DNA from: Lyophyllum atratum
Lineage: Eukaryota; Basidiomycota; Agaricomycetes; Agaricales; Lyophyllaceae
Length of the DNA: 64,000 nt
Assembly: GCA_014905825.1 (NCBI GenBank)
Contig: JACGCN010000014.1
Coordinates: 1,054,001 to 1,118,000 of the forward strand
Reading direction: 5' to 3'
Position numbers and translations under genes: made by a program. Shown in pieces: positions 33,985 to 43,796 of the stretch. The stretch's first letter is position 1. Each line of letters starts with the position of its first letter. The notes under the pieces were generated by a model that worked only from the letters and a program-made list of their open reading frames with translations, searched no databases and had not been told where the DNA came from.

Positions 33985-35670
33985 CTCCCCCCTGAACCAG
34001 CATATCTCCAAGTCAAGAAATAAGTAAACGAGAGGGAGATTAAACGAAAATGCCCATGTGTCTACAGAATTCGACTTTTGGAAGAGGAAGGGGTTTAGTG
34101 AGTAAATCTGCCACTTGTCCGTGCCAGGGATGTGATGAGGCGCAATTTTGCATGCATCTACAATGTCTCTAAGCCAGAAATAACAGAGATCAAGGTGTTT
34201 CATGCGCCCATGATGCTCGGGGTTCTTGGTGACACTGAGAGCGGATTGGTTGTCAATCATGAGGGGAGAGGCTTCCTTGACTGTGTAGCCCATCTCATGC
34301 AAAATGTTGTGCATCCACAGGATCTCCTTCCCAGCTTCAACTACAGCATATTCTGCTTCAATCGTTGAAAGCGCAACAACAGTTTGCAATTTGCTGCTCC
34401 AGCCAATTGCTCCACCACCAAGTGTCGTCAGATATCCCGCAGTAGAGCGTCCAGAATCCGGGCAATCACCATGAGACGCGTCACAGAATATGGTAAACAG
34501 CTCTGTGCCCATGCTACCGCTGTAATGCAGCTTGTAATCAAGTGTGCGTTTGCAACAGCGCAACAAATGCTTGACTGCAGCCCAGTGCTTAGGTCCTGGC
34601 GAATTGAAGCGACCTAACCATGACACAGCGTAGGAGATGTCGGGGCGGTCATTGTAGCAAGGTATTGCAAAGAGCCACAGCCTTGTCAAGCGAAGTGGAT
34701 TTCGATGCAAGTGTGATATCATCGATGTAGATGGGGACAATGATCTTGACCTCTCCCTTGACATAAATGTAAATGGAGCGGTCAGATTCAAGTCTAGTAA
34801 ACCCCATCTTTAGAAGTGCAACTTCTTATTCCACTGTCTGGCTGACTGTTTGAGGCCATAGAGCGACTTGCTCAGCTTCAAAACCTGGTTGGGACCACCT
34901 TGATATCCCTCTGGCTGGCGCATATAGATATCCTCCTCCAAGTCACCATTAAGCAGATGTAACATCCACTGAGCGCAATTCCATGTCCTCGATGCCAGCA
35001 ATGGCAAGAATAAGGCGCAGAGCGGCAGCACGGAATGTGGGTGCAAAGACCTCGTTGTAATCAATGCCAGGGCGTTGACTATGGCCCTTTGCAACGAGTC
35101 TAGCTTTATAGCGCTCAATAGAACCGTCTGCATTGCGCTTAATGCGAAATACCCAACCAGAGCCAATTGCCTTTTTATCAGAAGGCAAGTCAACGATCTC
35201 CCAAGTGCCATTGCCAACCAAGGATGTCATTTCGGCATTAGCAGCATCTCTCCATTTCTCTGCATCCGGTGCCTTCATTGCCTTGTATGTGCGTGGATCT
35301 GAGCTAGAAGCCATTCCCGCAAACTGCACATCTTCGAAATGCTCATCCTCTGGCGCGTCCGGCTCATCCTCGTCACTACTATCAGGGATAGCAGGTGGAG
35401 GATTTCGTGCAACAACCCACCAGTTGCCAGGAGGCTTAACAGTGCGTTTCTCAAGAGGTGGCGACACTGGTGCAGGAGGTGGTGTTGCAAGTGCAGGAAG
35501 CGGTGTTGGATCGAGCTGGTGGTGTTTCAGGTTCAGGTGAATGCTCATGATGCTGGGCAGGTGCAGGAGGCGGAGGCAGCATGATAGGTCGATTTTCAGG
35601 TGCAGGAGGCGCTGGAGGCAATTGATGAAGCAATACATCCTCCCCCTCATCATCAAGTGCAGTCTTTTTA
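33985..35670 (-). pseudogene. copia element A pol remnant (RT plus RNase H)
   Basis: Read on the minus strand: a Pro-rich linker, then the copia RT start APDAEKWRDAANAEMTSLVG, SDKKAIGSGWVFRIKRNADG, RYKARLVAKGHSQRPGIDYN, LKLSKSLYGLKQSARQWNKK and the catalytic KIIVPIYIDDITL (near 34,735). RNase H follows: PDISYAVSWLGRFNSPGPKH, FCDASHGDCPDSGRSTAGYL and ALSTIEAEYAVVEAGKEILW. Several frameshifts divide it (near 34,960 and 34,800). Protease and integrase domains are absent. YIDD and the RNase H Asp/Glu residues remain, so the RT region decayed after the family deletion. Confidence 0.85.
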
Positions 35671-36423
35671 AGCAAAGCATTTAGTCACATTATGACCAGG
35701 TTTGCCACAGAAGTCACAAATTGCGTTGACCAGGGTTGCAGCCATGGCAATTGTGCAGGCAGAGGTGTCTGCAGCGCGACGACGTCGTTGGGTTTCCTCT
35801 GTAACAAAGGCTTGCTGAATGGTAGCCTTGTCGAGCTTGTCAAGAAGGAGGAGAGATGAGGTGAAGTTGGAAAACTCTTCAGGCAGAGATCTAATGAGTG
35901 CCATGGAGGCTAGCTCACTGTCCAATTCGTCAATGCTGAAGGTAGCAGGGCGCAAATCCTTGATGCGACGCAATGCCAGGTCAACTCTGTTCATAAGAGT
36001 TTGAAGTGACTCCTCTTCCTCCTTTCTGATGGAGAACAAGTCGTCATAGACATTGAAACGAGCGCCAGGGCGCCTTTGCAGATGCACTTTCTCTAGTGCT
36101 TTCCACATCTGCACAGAGTCATCAGAGATGCCTTGAAAATGGATCCTCTGGTCAGGCTGGACCATTAAGTAAATGTGACCAGCTGCCTTCTCAGCTAGCA
36201 GTTCCCAGGCCACAGCAGCATGTTCCGTTGGGGTGCGGAATGATGACACAACAGGCACAGTAGATTTGCCTGAAACGATGTGCCAGAGGCCCTGGGACAT
36301 CAGCCAGGCTTGCATTTCACCTGACCAGGTGGGATAATTGGTAGCATCGAGTGTGGCAAAGCCAAGTTTGATGGTGTTGGAATTGGATGATGACATGATG
36401 GCGCTTTGGGGTGTTTTGAACAC
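35668..36423 (-). CDS. copia element A gag
   Basis: Intact 251-codon frame. The likelier start is the internal MSSSNSNTIKLGFATLDATN at 36,396. It contains the copia gag fold (NYPTWSGEMQAWLMSQGLWH near the N-terminus, MWKALEKVHLQRRPGARFNV, and LDSELASMALIRSLPEEFSN) and ends with the CCHC zinc knuckle CDFCGKPGHNVTKC. It would form particles and bind element RNA. The frame stops two codons after the knuckle, where the family deletion begins, so gag is separated from pol. Its sequence is almost identical to gag of element B. Confidence 0.85.
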   Translation of the reverse strand: MFKTPQSAIMSSSNSNTIKLGFATLDATNYPTWSGEMQAWLMSQGLWHIVSGKSTVPVVSSFRTPTEHAAVAWELLAEKAAGHIYLMVQPDQRIHFQGISDDSVQMWKALEKVHLQRRPGARFNVYDDLFSIRKEEEESLQTLMNRVDLALRRIKDLRPATFSIDELDSELASMALIRSLPEEFSNFTSSLLLLDKLDKATIQQAFVTEETQRRRRAADTSACTIAMAATLVNAICDFCGKPGHNVTKCFA

Positions 36424-36696
36424 TATGAATCAAATGGAATACAACCAAGTTCCAGCAATAATGAGCTGGCAGGGTTCCAATTTGAGCCTTCAGGAATGTG
36501 TGCAGCAGGAAAGGTGAGGTATAGTAAATGTAGGTATGTAACTGCTGACTTCCCAGTTGTAACACCTTCCAGAGTTACCGCAATATTTCTGAGGGTTATA
36601 AGCAACACCCACTGAAGGGTAGAGGCCCAACAGTTGGAAGGCAAAGTAACTAAAGGGAGCTGCACACACTATAAAAGCAAGTGAGAATCAAAAAGT

Positions 36697-38924
36697 TTTT
36701 CGGGCCAAGGCAGACACTAATTACAGCTCACTACCTTCGTGTCTTCCGTAAGGTATACACTCAGATGCCCACTGCCCACTACAACCGTATGCATGCAGGT
36801 CTCTTGGACAAAGATCATATCATTGGTACACCCCTTCTGCTCGTTATCCATCCTGGAATTTGAAGAAGATTAATATGTTTGACTAGGAGCTGACTATGTT
36901 GCGCGGGAATCTGATATTTTGCCCGAGTCACGAGATTCTGTCTTTGTCCCTATTTTCCATCATATCGCCCCACTTGACACATATACAGTGATCACTGCGG
37001 AAGTCCCAGATGGCTGGCTTGATGGAAAATTTGTGAGTAGTTCATGTTTCTACTTACTTAAGCCATATACCTGACGGTTTCATTTCCAAGGTGGGACCGA
37101 AGGATGTGCATACCAAGGGATACAAAACTACGCTGGGTCCAGCCAACTTCCATGAGCCCAAATTCAACATGCTGAACGTGCAAGCGGCAGCTGCAGTAAG
37201 AAGGAAGCCTGGATGCAAGAAAAAGATATTTAAGATAGCATTTTTCATCACCTTCAGCTTGCTAATACCTCCAATGAAGATCAATTCAGGTCTTCCTGGT
37301 CGTCCTCACCAAGAGCCATCAATTGCTAGTGTTTGCAAGGCAGTAGCAGCAATTGACCCCATCACAGTCATGTCTCGTCAATTATGAGAAAAGCGGTTGT
37401 TGGCAAAGGTCGATGGTGACGAGGAGGATCCCAATAAAAGCTCATCGCCAGTACCGCCATTGCGCCGTTCGAGATCTCAAGCTGGTCTCTCAGGTTTGTT
37501 TTTTAGGACTTGCTTGATTTCTTCTAGATTGACATTTAGAAAACTTATCAGCGGAACAAGTGCTGGGAAAACGGGGATATCGTTCAATTTAGTGTGTAGG
37601 TAGTAATGTGCTCAATGTCTGTGCTTGCTGGGTTTTTCCCTTATGTCACTTGCTATCCCTGGCCCATAGTGGACCGAAATACAGTGTTCCTTACACTACT
37701 CCTCCTTTTGACCCAGACAGCTTACATATGTATCCTTGAAACTATCCAAATTTAATTAAAACAAGTTGGAATCTGTGTTCACCAAGCCTTTTTTCCACAA
37801 CATCACTGACTTCCGCCATTGTTTGTCGCTGACCCATAATTTGGCGGTCAACTCCGCTGACAGATAGTGGGGTCTATCCAAGAAATTACTAAAAGAAGAA
37901 TATTGTGCAAGTATATTATGCAGGTGCATCAAGTTACTTCATGCGCGAAGCTAACTTGACAAGTGAAGTGGTGCCCAAGCGAACTTGTCCACTTGCAGTG
38001 GACTTGAATAATTGAATATACTGACATATCTTATACAACTTGAGAAATGATCACGGAGCGATCGAACATTCTACAGAAAATTACTGTTACTATACCTCGT
38101 CTAAAAGCGGACTTGAGATGAACGCAAGAAAAACAGAGGCAAACATGACTTGGGCAGTGTCGAGTATCTCCAGGACCAGGGATGACTCACTAAGCTGGAA
38201 CCAATGCGTGTATCATCTGATATATACTCAATGAGTGTACAGCCCAATTTCTATGAATTGCTGAGCAAACTGAGGGTTGAGTTTGCAGTGCAAGACTCAC
38301 TCGTGATCATGCGGGATGAAAATAACTTAGCGGGCATATTCAACCTCATAACTCTATACTTGAGATTGCGTTTATGCAGGACTGGGAGAACGACATGCGG
38401 GAAACCAAATAAGTTGATGCTGCACGGTGGTGATAAGCCTAAATAATTTGAATGGTGTGGATCGTGATGACAGGTAGCCCGTCACGGACTCACATTGGTG
38501 CCAGTGAGTCGAGGCATCGAGAATCAGCAGTGAAAGCACCACTTCGTATTACCCAGAATATGAATAGGTAGGACATACATTGTTTCTTATCTTGGTGTAG
38601 GCTGATAGGCGGGACAAGTGGGACAAGTGTAAGTGAGAATGTCGCAGATAATTCTTCTACCCCAAATTATAATGTCAAGTTACGAGTCCTGAAAGGACTC
38701 GTTTGTAACATCAACGATGGCGGGGAATTTCATTTAACATCTTTGTCCCACGTGGCAGATCTCTTCGATCAATTACTATATCCGGTCAGGTGTCATGTCC
38801 ACAACCAGTGCCACCACAGCTCTCCACACCAATTGTCTTGCTACGGAGTGGGCTCCTCTTTGTGCATCTGAAGCACAATCGAAGGGATCCTTCATATACC
38901 CATGTCTTTGTTACAACGCGTGAA
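36697..38924 (+). other. gene debris between copia A and direct repeats
   Basis: I see broken coding-like pieces on the plus strand: YVARESDILPESRDSVFVPI then HHIAPLDTYTVITAEVPDGW (36,886-37,040), an intron-like gap, and GPKDVHTKGYKTTLGPANFH (from 37,091) ending at 37,387. I cannot name the family. From 37,400 to 38,470 only short frames without recognisable motifs occur. Near 38,683-38,703 an 8-bp-stem hairpin, ACGAGTCC-TGAAA-GGACTCGT, stands out. No RNA gene recognised. Confidence 0.35.
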
Positions 38925-39154
38925 TCTGAATATACTCGAAAACGCCGGCGACGCTGCGTTAAGGCGTGCCGAGACGTCAAAACTCGAAATGGGTAGCATG
39001 GGAGTACGTGGCCCATCCAGGTGAGTTTTGAGATTTTCTGATACCATTTGCATAGAACTCGAATATGTCACTCGAAAACACCGGCGACGCTGCGTTCAGG
39101 TATGCCCAGACGTCAGAACTCGAAATGGGTAGCATGAGGAGTACATGGCCCATC
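38925..39154 (+). repeat. two-copy direct repeat of about 98 bp
   Basis: The stretch CTCGAAAACGCCGGCGACGC...GGGTAGCATG...GTGGCCCATCC (38,935-39,020) returns at 39,072-39,154 as CTCGAAAACACCGGCGACGC...GGGTAGCATGAGGAGTACAT. The second copy ends exactly at the TAGTGTTT tip of the next MITE. Similarity is high but not perfect, and no frame is conserved. Confidence 0.7.
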
Positions 39155-39342
39155 TAGTGTTTGGAGGTCCGGTTGGAGGGACCGAAAAAAACCGGAACCG
39201 CAACCAAACCGGATCCAACCGGACCTGCGGTTGCGGTTAGGGCGGACTTTCAGCACGTGGCGGTTGCGGTTGGCCAAAATGCTGCCCGCGTCGGAACCGG
39301 TTTGCAACCGTGTGCAACTGGTTACAACCGGGCCAGATGTCA
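39155..39342 (+). repeat. CCGGTT-rich hAT MITE relative
   Basis: Left tip TAGTGTTTGGAGGTCCGGTT. The interior is packed with ACCGG, GCGGTTGCGGTT and AACCGGTTTGCAACC. It aligns over its length with 63,142-63,333. Both finish in CAACCGGGCCA..GTCA rather than in an inverse TAGTG tip, so this subfamily is 3'-shortened. No 8-bp duplicate found. Confidence 0.6.
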
Positions 39343-39496
39343 GTCTCAGAGAGCGCACTGCGGTGGTGAGGCCGCACAAGAGTGTGCACGGACGGAAAGC
39401 AAACGGAAATCTATTACAATGTGTAGCGTGTACAGTATGCAGGCCAAATTACGTGCAATGCACACCATGCAGCCGGGATCATGATAAATATAACAA

Positions 39497-40511
39497 ATGG
39501 ACGCACGCACCTCGAGGCCGAAGAACATTAGCTCGTGCGCCGCCCAAAAAGGGAAGAAGTGCGTTGCCAGTGACAACGACGACAGCCTCGATGACAAGGA
39601 GGACCCTGCACCCCGCAGGGCCAGCAGAAGAGAGCACGGAAGGGCGATGGGGCCAGTGCATCAGAGGACAAGAGGCCAGGGCCACCAAAGAAAAAGAGTA
39701 AGGGGAGGCACGTGAAAGAAGTCGAGAAGGTTGTGGAGGAGGACGAGGACAAGGAGGAGGAGCCTGAGGTAGTAGATGAGGATGAGGAAGTTGAGAACGA
39801 AGATGAGGAGGAGGGGGGTGACGAGGAGGAGGTGGGGGAAGAAGGTGACCGCGACAAAGCTAGAGGGCCGGAAGAAGAAGTAAGCTTCATACAAAAAGAC
39901 TGGACATTGTTGTGTACCTGACGATACTGTTGCAGGATCTCAATGAGCGCCATGCAGAGAGTATCCCCACAGCTGTCCCTGTAAAAAAGGACTCTACACG
40001 CGATCTCCTCACAGTCAGTCTTCTCCAACATAATGGTCCACTTCAAGAAGGCGAATTCAAACGAGGTCGAGAGGGTGAGTGGCAGGTGGTGCACTGTCCG
40101 CAAGTGAGTAGAATTCACACTCCAAATTTTTAAGATATCACCATTTGGGCAGAGCTATGACCGAGACCACGATAAAGGACCGAAGAAGACGTTGAGGCAG
40201 TGTTTCCTTACGGGCGGGAACTCCACATGTCGTAGTCACATTGCTGGCCATCACCACGAGGAATACGAGCAGCGGTGCAATGAGGCGACACTAAAAATTG
40301 AGACAAATTTTCGGTGTATCCCTCTTGCGGTGAGGAAGGCGAGGGAGAAGAAAGGGAAGGAGTCACAGACGAAGTTGAAGTTTCAGATGCAGGGTGCGCC
40401 AAAGAGCTCATGCGGGAGGGGGTGTTGGAGACGCTGTTGCGAAGCATATTGCCTGCCAGGTGAGCCATTACACGCTGGTGGACGTTCTGACACTCACAGA
40501 CGGGCCAGGCC
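39497..40511 (+). pseudogene. hAT-2 transposase, part 1 (N-terminal half)
   Basis: Reads into a basic then strongly acidic N-terminal region (KKKSKGRHVKEVEKVVEEDE and on, 39,690-39,890). After an intron ending CAG at about 39,935 come DSTRDLLTV and FKKANSNEVERVSGRW (39,990-40,095). After another intron the BED-type finger region appears: FLTGGNSTCRSHIAGHHHEE (40,203-40,263), then CNEATLKIETNFRCIPLAV and MREGVLETLLRSILPA (about 40,409-40,457). This order is that of fungal hAT transposases. Frames change several times, so it is dead. The copia B element is inserted at 40,511/43,797 and the coding sequence resumes there. Confidence 0.7.
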
Positions 40512-40870
40512 TGTTAGAAACGCCTTCTGGGCTATCTAATCTCGTTCCCAACCTATCTCCCATCAACCATCTTGATGGTTGTTACTGTACAGCATTCCTG
40601 TGTTGCAGGCTGTGTTGGTTGCATCACCATCTTGATGGTGACTTACTACACTGCCTGTTGACCAGATCAGTTTCCTTAGCTACCATCTAACCAGTGCACA
40701 CAGCCTTGTGCACAGTATATATAGTAGATTAGATTGACCTGAAGTCCCCAGTTTCTAACTTCGGACTTCAGGTGAGTAGATCAGTCAGTTCCTCAATAAA
40801 CTAGTTTCTAACTTCGGACTTCAGCTTGTAGCTGTCTAACCTGACATCCCTGCGCTTGCCTGTTCTAACA
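40512..40870 (+). repeat. copia element B 5' LTR
   Basis: 359 bp. It contains two dyads (AACCATCTTGATGGTT near 40,568 and CACCATCTTGATGGTG near 40,625), a TATATATAG promoter box, two copies of TTTCTAACTTCGGACTTCAG and an AATAAA signal (40,795-40,800). Confidence 0.95.
40716..40724 (+). promoter_or_regulatory. TATA box in copia B 5' LTR
   Basis: TATATATAG lies mid-LTR, between the dyads upstream and the repeated TTCGGACTTCAG segment and AATAAA downstream, as expected for a U3/R arrangement. The same box is at the equivalent place in the 3' LTR and in element A. Confidence 0.6.
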
Positions 40871-40889
40871 GGTTATGGGCCCCGCGCTC
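40871..40889 (+). other. primer binding site matching initiator tRNA-Met internal region
   Basis: Directly after the LTR is GGTTATGGGCCCCGCGCTC. Its complement reads GAGCGCGGGGCCCATAACC, which resembles the D-stem to anticodon arm of eukaryotic initiator tRNA-Met (...GCGCG..GGGC(C/T)CATAACC). Copia and Ty5 are known to prime from a tRNA-iMet half molecule at this internal place, so this fits that mechanism rather than 3'-CCA priming. Confidence 0.65.
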
Positions 40890-41177
40890 TAAGAGCTTAG
40901 TTCGATTTTTTGATTCTCACTTGCTTTTATAGTGTGTGCAGCTCCCTTTAGTTACTTTGCCTTCCAACTGTTGGGCCTCTACCCTTCAGTGGGTGTTGCT
41001 TATAACCCTCAGAAATATTGCGGTAACTCTGGAAGGTGTTACAACTGGGAAGTCAGCAGTTACATACCTACATTTACTATACCTCACCTTTCCTGCTGCA
41101 CACATTCCTGAAGGCTCAAATTGGAACCCTGCCAGCTCATTATTGCTGGAACTTGGTTGTATTCCATTTGATTCATA

Positions 41178-41933
41178 GTGTTCAAAACACCCCAAAGCGC
41201 CATCATGTCATCATCCAATTCCAACACCATCAAACTTGGCTTTGCCACACTCGATGCTACCAATTATCCCACCTGGTCAGGTGAAATGCAAGCCTGGCTG
41301 ATGTCCCAGGGCCTCTGGCACATCGTTTCAGGCAAATCTACTGTGCCTGTTGTGTCATCATTCCGCACCCCAACGGAACATGCTGCTGTGGCCTGGGAAC
41401 TGCTAGCTGAGAAGGCAGCTGGTCACATTTACTTAATGGTCCAGCCTGACCAGAGGATCCATTTTCAAGGCATCTCTGATGACTCTGTGCAGATGTGGAA
41501 AGCACTAGAGAAAGTGCATCTGCAAAGGCGCCCTGGCGCTCGTTTCAATGTCTATGACGACTTGTTCTCCATCAGAAAGGAGGAAGAGGAGTCACTTCAA
41601 ACTCTTATGAACAGAGTTGACCTGGCATTGCGTCGCATCAAGGATTTGCGCCCTGCTACCTTCAGCATTGACGAATTGGACAGTGAGCTAGCCTCCATGG
41701 CACTCATTAGATCTCTGCCTGAAGAGTTTTCCAACTTCACCTCATCTCTCCTCCTTCTTGACAAGCTCGACAAGGCTACCATTCAGCAAGCCTTTGTTAC
41801 AGAGGAAACCCAACGACGTCGTCGCGCTGCAGACACCTCTGCCTGCACAATTGCCATGGCTGCAACCCTGGTCAACGCAATTTGTGACTTCTGTGGCAAA
41901 CCTGGTCATAATGTGACTAAATGCTTTGCTTAA
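41178..41933 (+). CDS. copia element B gag
   Basis: Intact 251-codon frame, essentially the same protein as in element A. The preferred start is the second Met (MSSSNSNTIKLG, 41,205). It has the copia gag core (DATNYPTWSGEMQAWLMSQG; MWKALEKVHLQRRP) and the CCHC knuckle CDFCGKPGHNVTKC at the C-terminus. It ends at 41,931-41,933, right where protease and integrase have been deleted. An intact gag in an element with no other complete gene is compatible with a particle-forming, trans-mobilised lineage. Confidence 0.85.
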   Translation: MFKTPQSAIMSSSNSNTIKLGFATLDATNYPTWSGEMQAWLMSQGLWHIVSGKSTVPVVSSFRTPTEHAAVAWELLAEKAAGHIYLMVQPDQRIHFQGISDDSVQMWKALEKVHLQRRPGARFNVYDDLFSIRKEEEESLQTLMNRVDLALRRIKDLRPATFSIDELDSELASMALIRSLPEEFSNFTSSLLLLDKLDKATIQQAFVTEETQRRRRAADTSACTIAMAATLVNAICDFCGKPGHNVTKCFA

Positions 41934-43380
41934 AAAGACTGCACTTGATGATGAGGGGGAGGATGTATTGCTTCATCAATTGCCTCCAGCGCCTCCTGCA
42001 CCTGAAAATCGACCTATCATGCTGCCTCCGCCTCCTGCACCTGCCCAGCATCATGAGCATTCACCTGAACCTGAAACACCACCAGCTCGATCCAACACCG
42101 CTTCCTGCACTTGCAACACCACCTCCTGCACCAGTGTCGCCGCCTCTTGCACAACGCTGTGAGAAACACAGTTAAGCCTCCTGGCAACTGGTGGGTTGTT
42201 GCACGAAATCCTCTACCTGCTATCCCTGATAGTAGTGACGAGGATGAGCTGGATGCGCCAGAGGATGAGCATTTCGAAGATGTGCAGTTTGCGGGAATGG
42301 CTTCTAGCTCAGATCCGGGCACATACAAGCAGGCAATGAAGGCACCGGATGCAGAGAAATGGAGAGATGCTGCTAATGCCGAAATGACATCCTTGGTTGG
42401 CAATGGCACTTGGGAGATCGTTGACTTGCCTTCTGATAAAAAGGCAATTGGCTCTGGTTGGGTATTTCGCATTAAGCGCAATGCAGACGGTTCTATTGAG
42501 CGCTATAAAGCTAGACTCGTTGCAAAGGGCTATAGTCAACGTCCTAGCATTGATTACAACGAGGTCTTCGCACCTACATTCCGTCCTGCTGCTCTGCGCC
42601 TTATTCTTGCCATTGCTGGCATTGAGGACATGGAATTGCGCTCAGTGGATGTTACATCTGCTTTCCCCAATGGTGACTTGGAGGAGAATATCTACATGCG
42701 CCAGCCAGAGGGATTTCATCAAGGTGGTCCCAACCAGGTTTTGAAGCTGAGCAAGTCGCTTTCTACAATGACCCGCCCCGACATTTCCTATGCAGTGTCA
42801 TGCTTAGGTCACTTCAATTCATCTCCTGGACCGAAGCACTGGGCTTCAGTCAAGCATTTGTTGCGCTATTGCAAAGGCACGCTCGATTACAAGCTGCATT
42901 ACAATGGTAGTCTGGGCACAGAGCTGTTCACCACATTCTGTGACGCCTCTCATGGTGATTGCCCGGATTCTGGACGCTCTACTGCGGGATATTGGTGGTG
43001 GAGCAATTGGCTGGAGCAGCAAATTGCAAACCTTTGTTGCGCTTTCAACAACTGAAGCAGAGTACATTGCTGCAATTGAAGCTGGGAAGGAGATCCTATG
43101 GATGCGCAACATTTTGCATGAGATGGGCTACACAGTCAAGGAAGCCTCTCCCCTCATGATTGACAACCAATCCGCTCTCAGTGTCACCAAGAACCCCGAG
43201 CATCATGGGCGCATGAAACAGCTTGATCTCTGTTATTTCTGGCTTAGAGACGTTGTAGATGCACGCAAAATTGCGCCTCATCACATCCCTGGCACTGAAC
43301 AAGTGGCAGATATACTTACTAAACCCCTTCCTCTTCCAAAAGTCGAATTCTGTAGACTACACATGGGCATTTTCGTTTAA
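41926..43380 (+). pseudogene. copia element B pol remnant
   Basis: The linker frame (ALDDEGEDVLLHQLPPAPPA) leads into the RT N-terminal part: APDAEKWRDAANAEMTSLVG, ERYKARLVAKGYSQRPSIDY and IEDMELRSVDVTSAFPNGDL. At NQVLKLSKSLS it jumps directly to TMTRPDISYAVSCLGHFNSS, so the RT centre with the YIDD motif, still present in element A, is deleted here. RNase H follows (FCDASHGDCPDSGRSTAGY; ALSTTEAEYIAAIEAGKEIL; SALSVTKNPEHHGRMKQLDL) with a 1-nt break near 42,990, ending at 43,378-43,380. No protease or integrase. Confidence 0.85.
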
Positions 43381-43437
43381 TCTCCCTCTCGTTTACTTAT
43401 TATTTCTTGACTTGGAGATATGCTGGTTCAAGGGGAG

Positions 43438-43796
43438 TGTTAGAAACGCCTTCTGGGCTATCTAATCTCGTTCCCAACCTATCTCCCATCAACCATCTTG
43501 ATGGTTGTTACTGTACAGCATTCCTGTGTTGCAGGCTGTGTTGGTTGCATCACCATCTTGATGGTGACTTACTACACTGCCTGTTGACCGGATCAGTTTC
43601 CTTAGCTACCATCTAACCAGTGCACACAGCCTTGTGCACAGTATATATAGTAGATTAGATTGACCTGAAGTCCCCAGTTTCTAACTTCGGACTTCAGGTG
43701 AGTAGATCAGTCAGTTCCTCAATAAACTAGTTTCTTACTTCGGACTTCAGCTTGTAGCTGTCTAACCTGACATCCCTGCGCTTGCCTGTTCTAACA
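43438..43796 (+). repeat. copia element B 3' LTR
   Basis: 359 bp, differing from the 5' LTR at two positions (A to G in the TTGACCAGATCAG segment, A to T in TTTCTAACTTCGG). It is preceded by the purine-rich AAGGGGAG and followed by AGGCC. Confidence 0.95.

Larger units (their letters stand above)
33636..36696 (-). mobile_element. copia element A (5' truncated, internally deleted)
   Basis: Minus-strand element with a 3' LTR (33,636-33,984), pol remnant and gag. Homology to element B (40,512-43,796) ends abruptly at about 36,696, before the primer site and 5' LTR, so the 5' end is lost. Between the gag zinc knuckle and the reverse transcriptase the protease and integrase are absent, with the same junction as in B. 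It forms a large inverted repeat with B across about 3.8 kb. Confidence 0.85.
40512..43796 (+). mobile_element. copia element B with two LTRs and TSD AGGCC
   Basis: The LTRs are 359 bp each (40,512-40,870 and 43,438-43,796), starting TGTTAGAAACG and ending TGTTCTAACA. I find two substitutions between them, indicating recent insertion. AGGCC flanks both sides (40,507-40,511 and 43,797-43,801), the 5-bp duplicate expected of copia integrase. The purine tract AAGGGGAG precedes the 3' LTR. Internally only gag, an RT piece and RNase H remain, so the element cannot move alone. Confidence 0.95.

Noticed and set aside
38683..38703. Hairpin ACGAGTCC-TGAAA-GGACTCGT as a ribozyme or terminator
   Set aside because: No hammerhead core (CTGATGA...GAAA) around it and no T run; left as a simple hairpin.
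39528..40118. Ser/Phe-rich minus-strand ORF of 196 residues
   Set aside because: Antisense of the acidic N-terminal region of hAT-2; the plus strand carries the recognisable BED finger and catalytic core.
33636..43796. Full-length autonomous copia elements
   Set aside because: Protease and integrase motifs are absent in both copies and the RT YIDD centre is absent in copy B.
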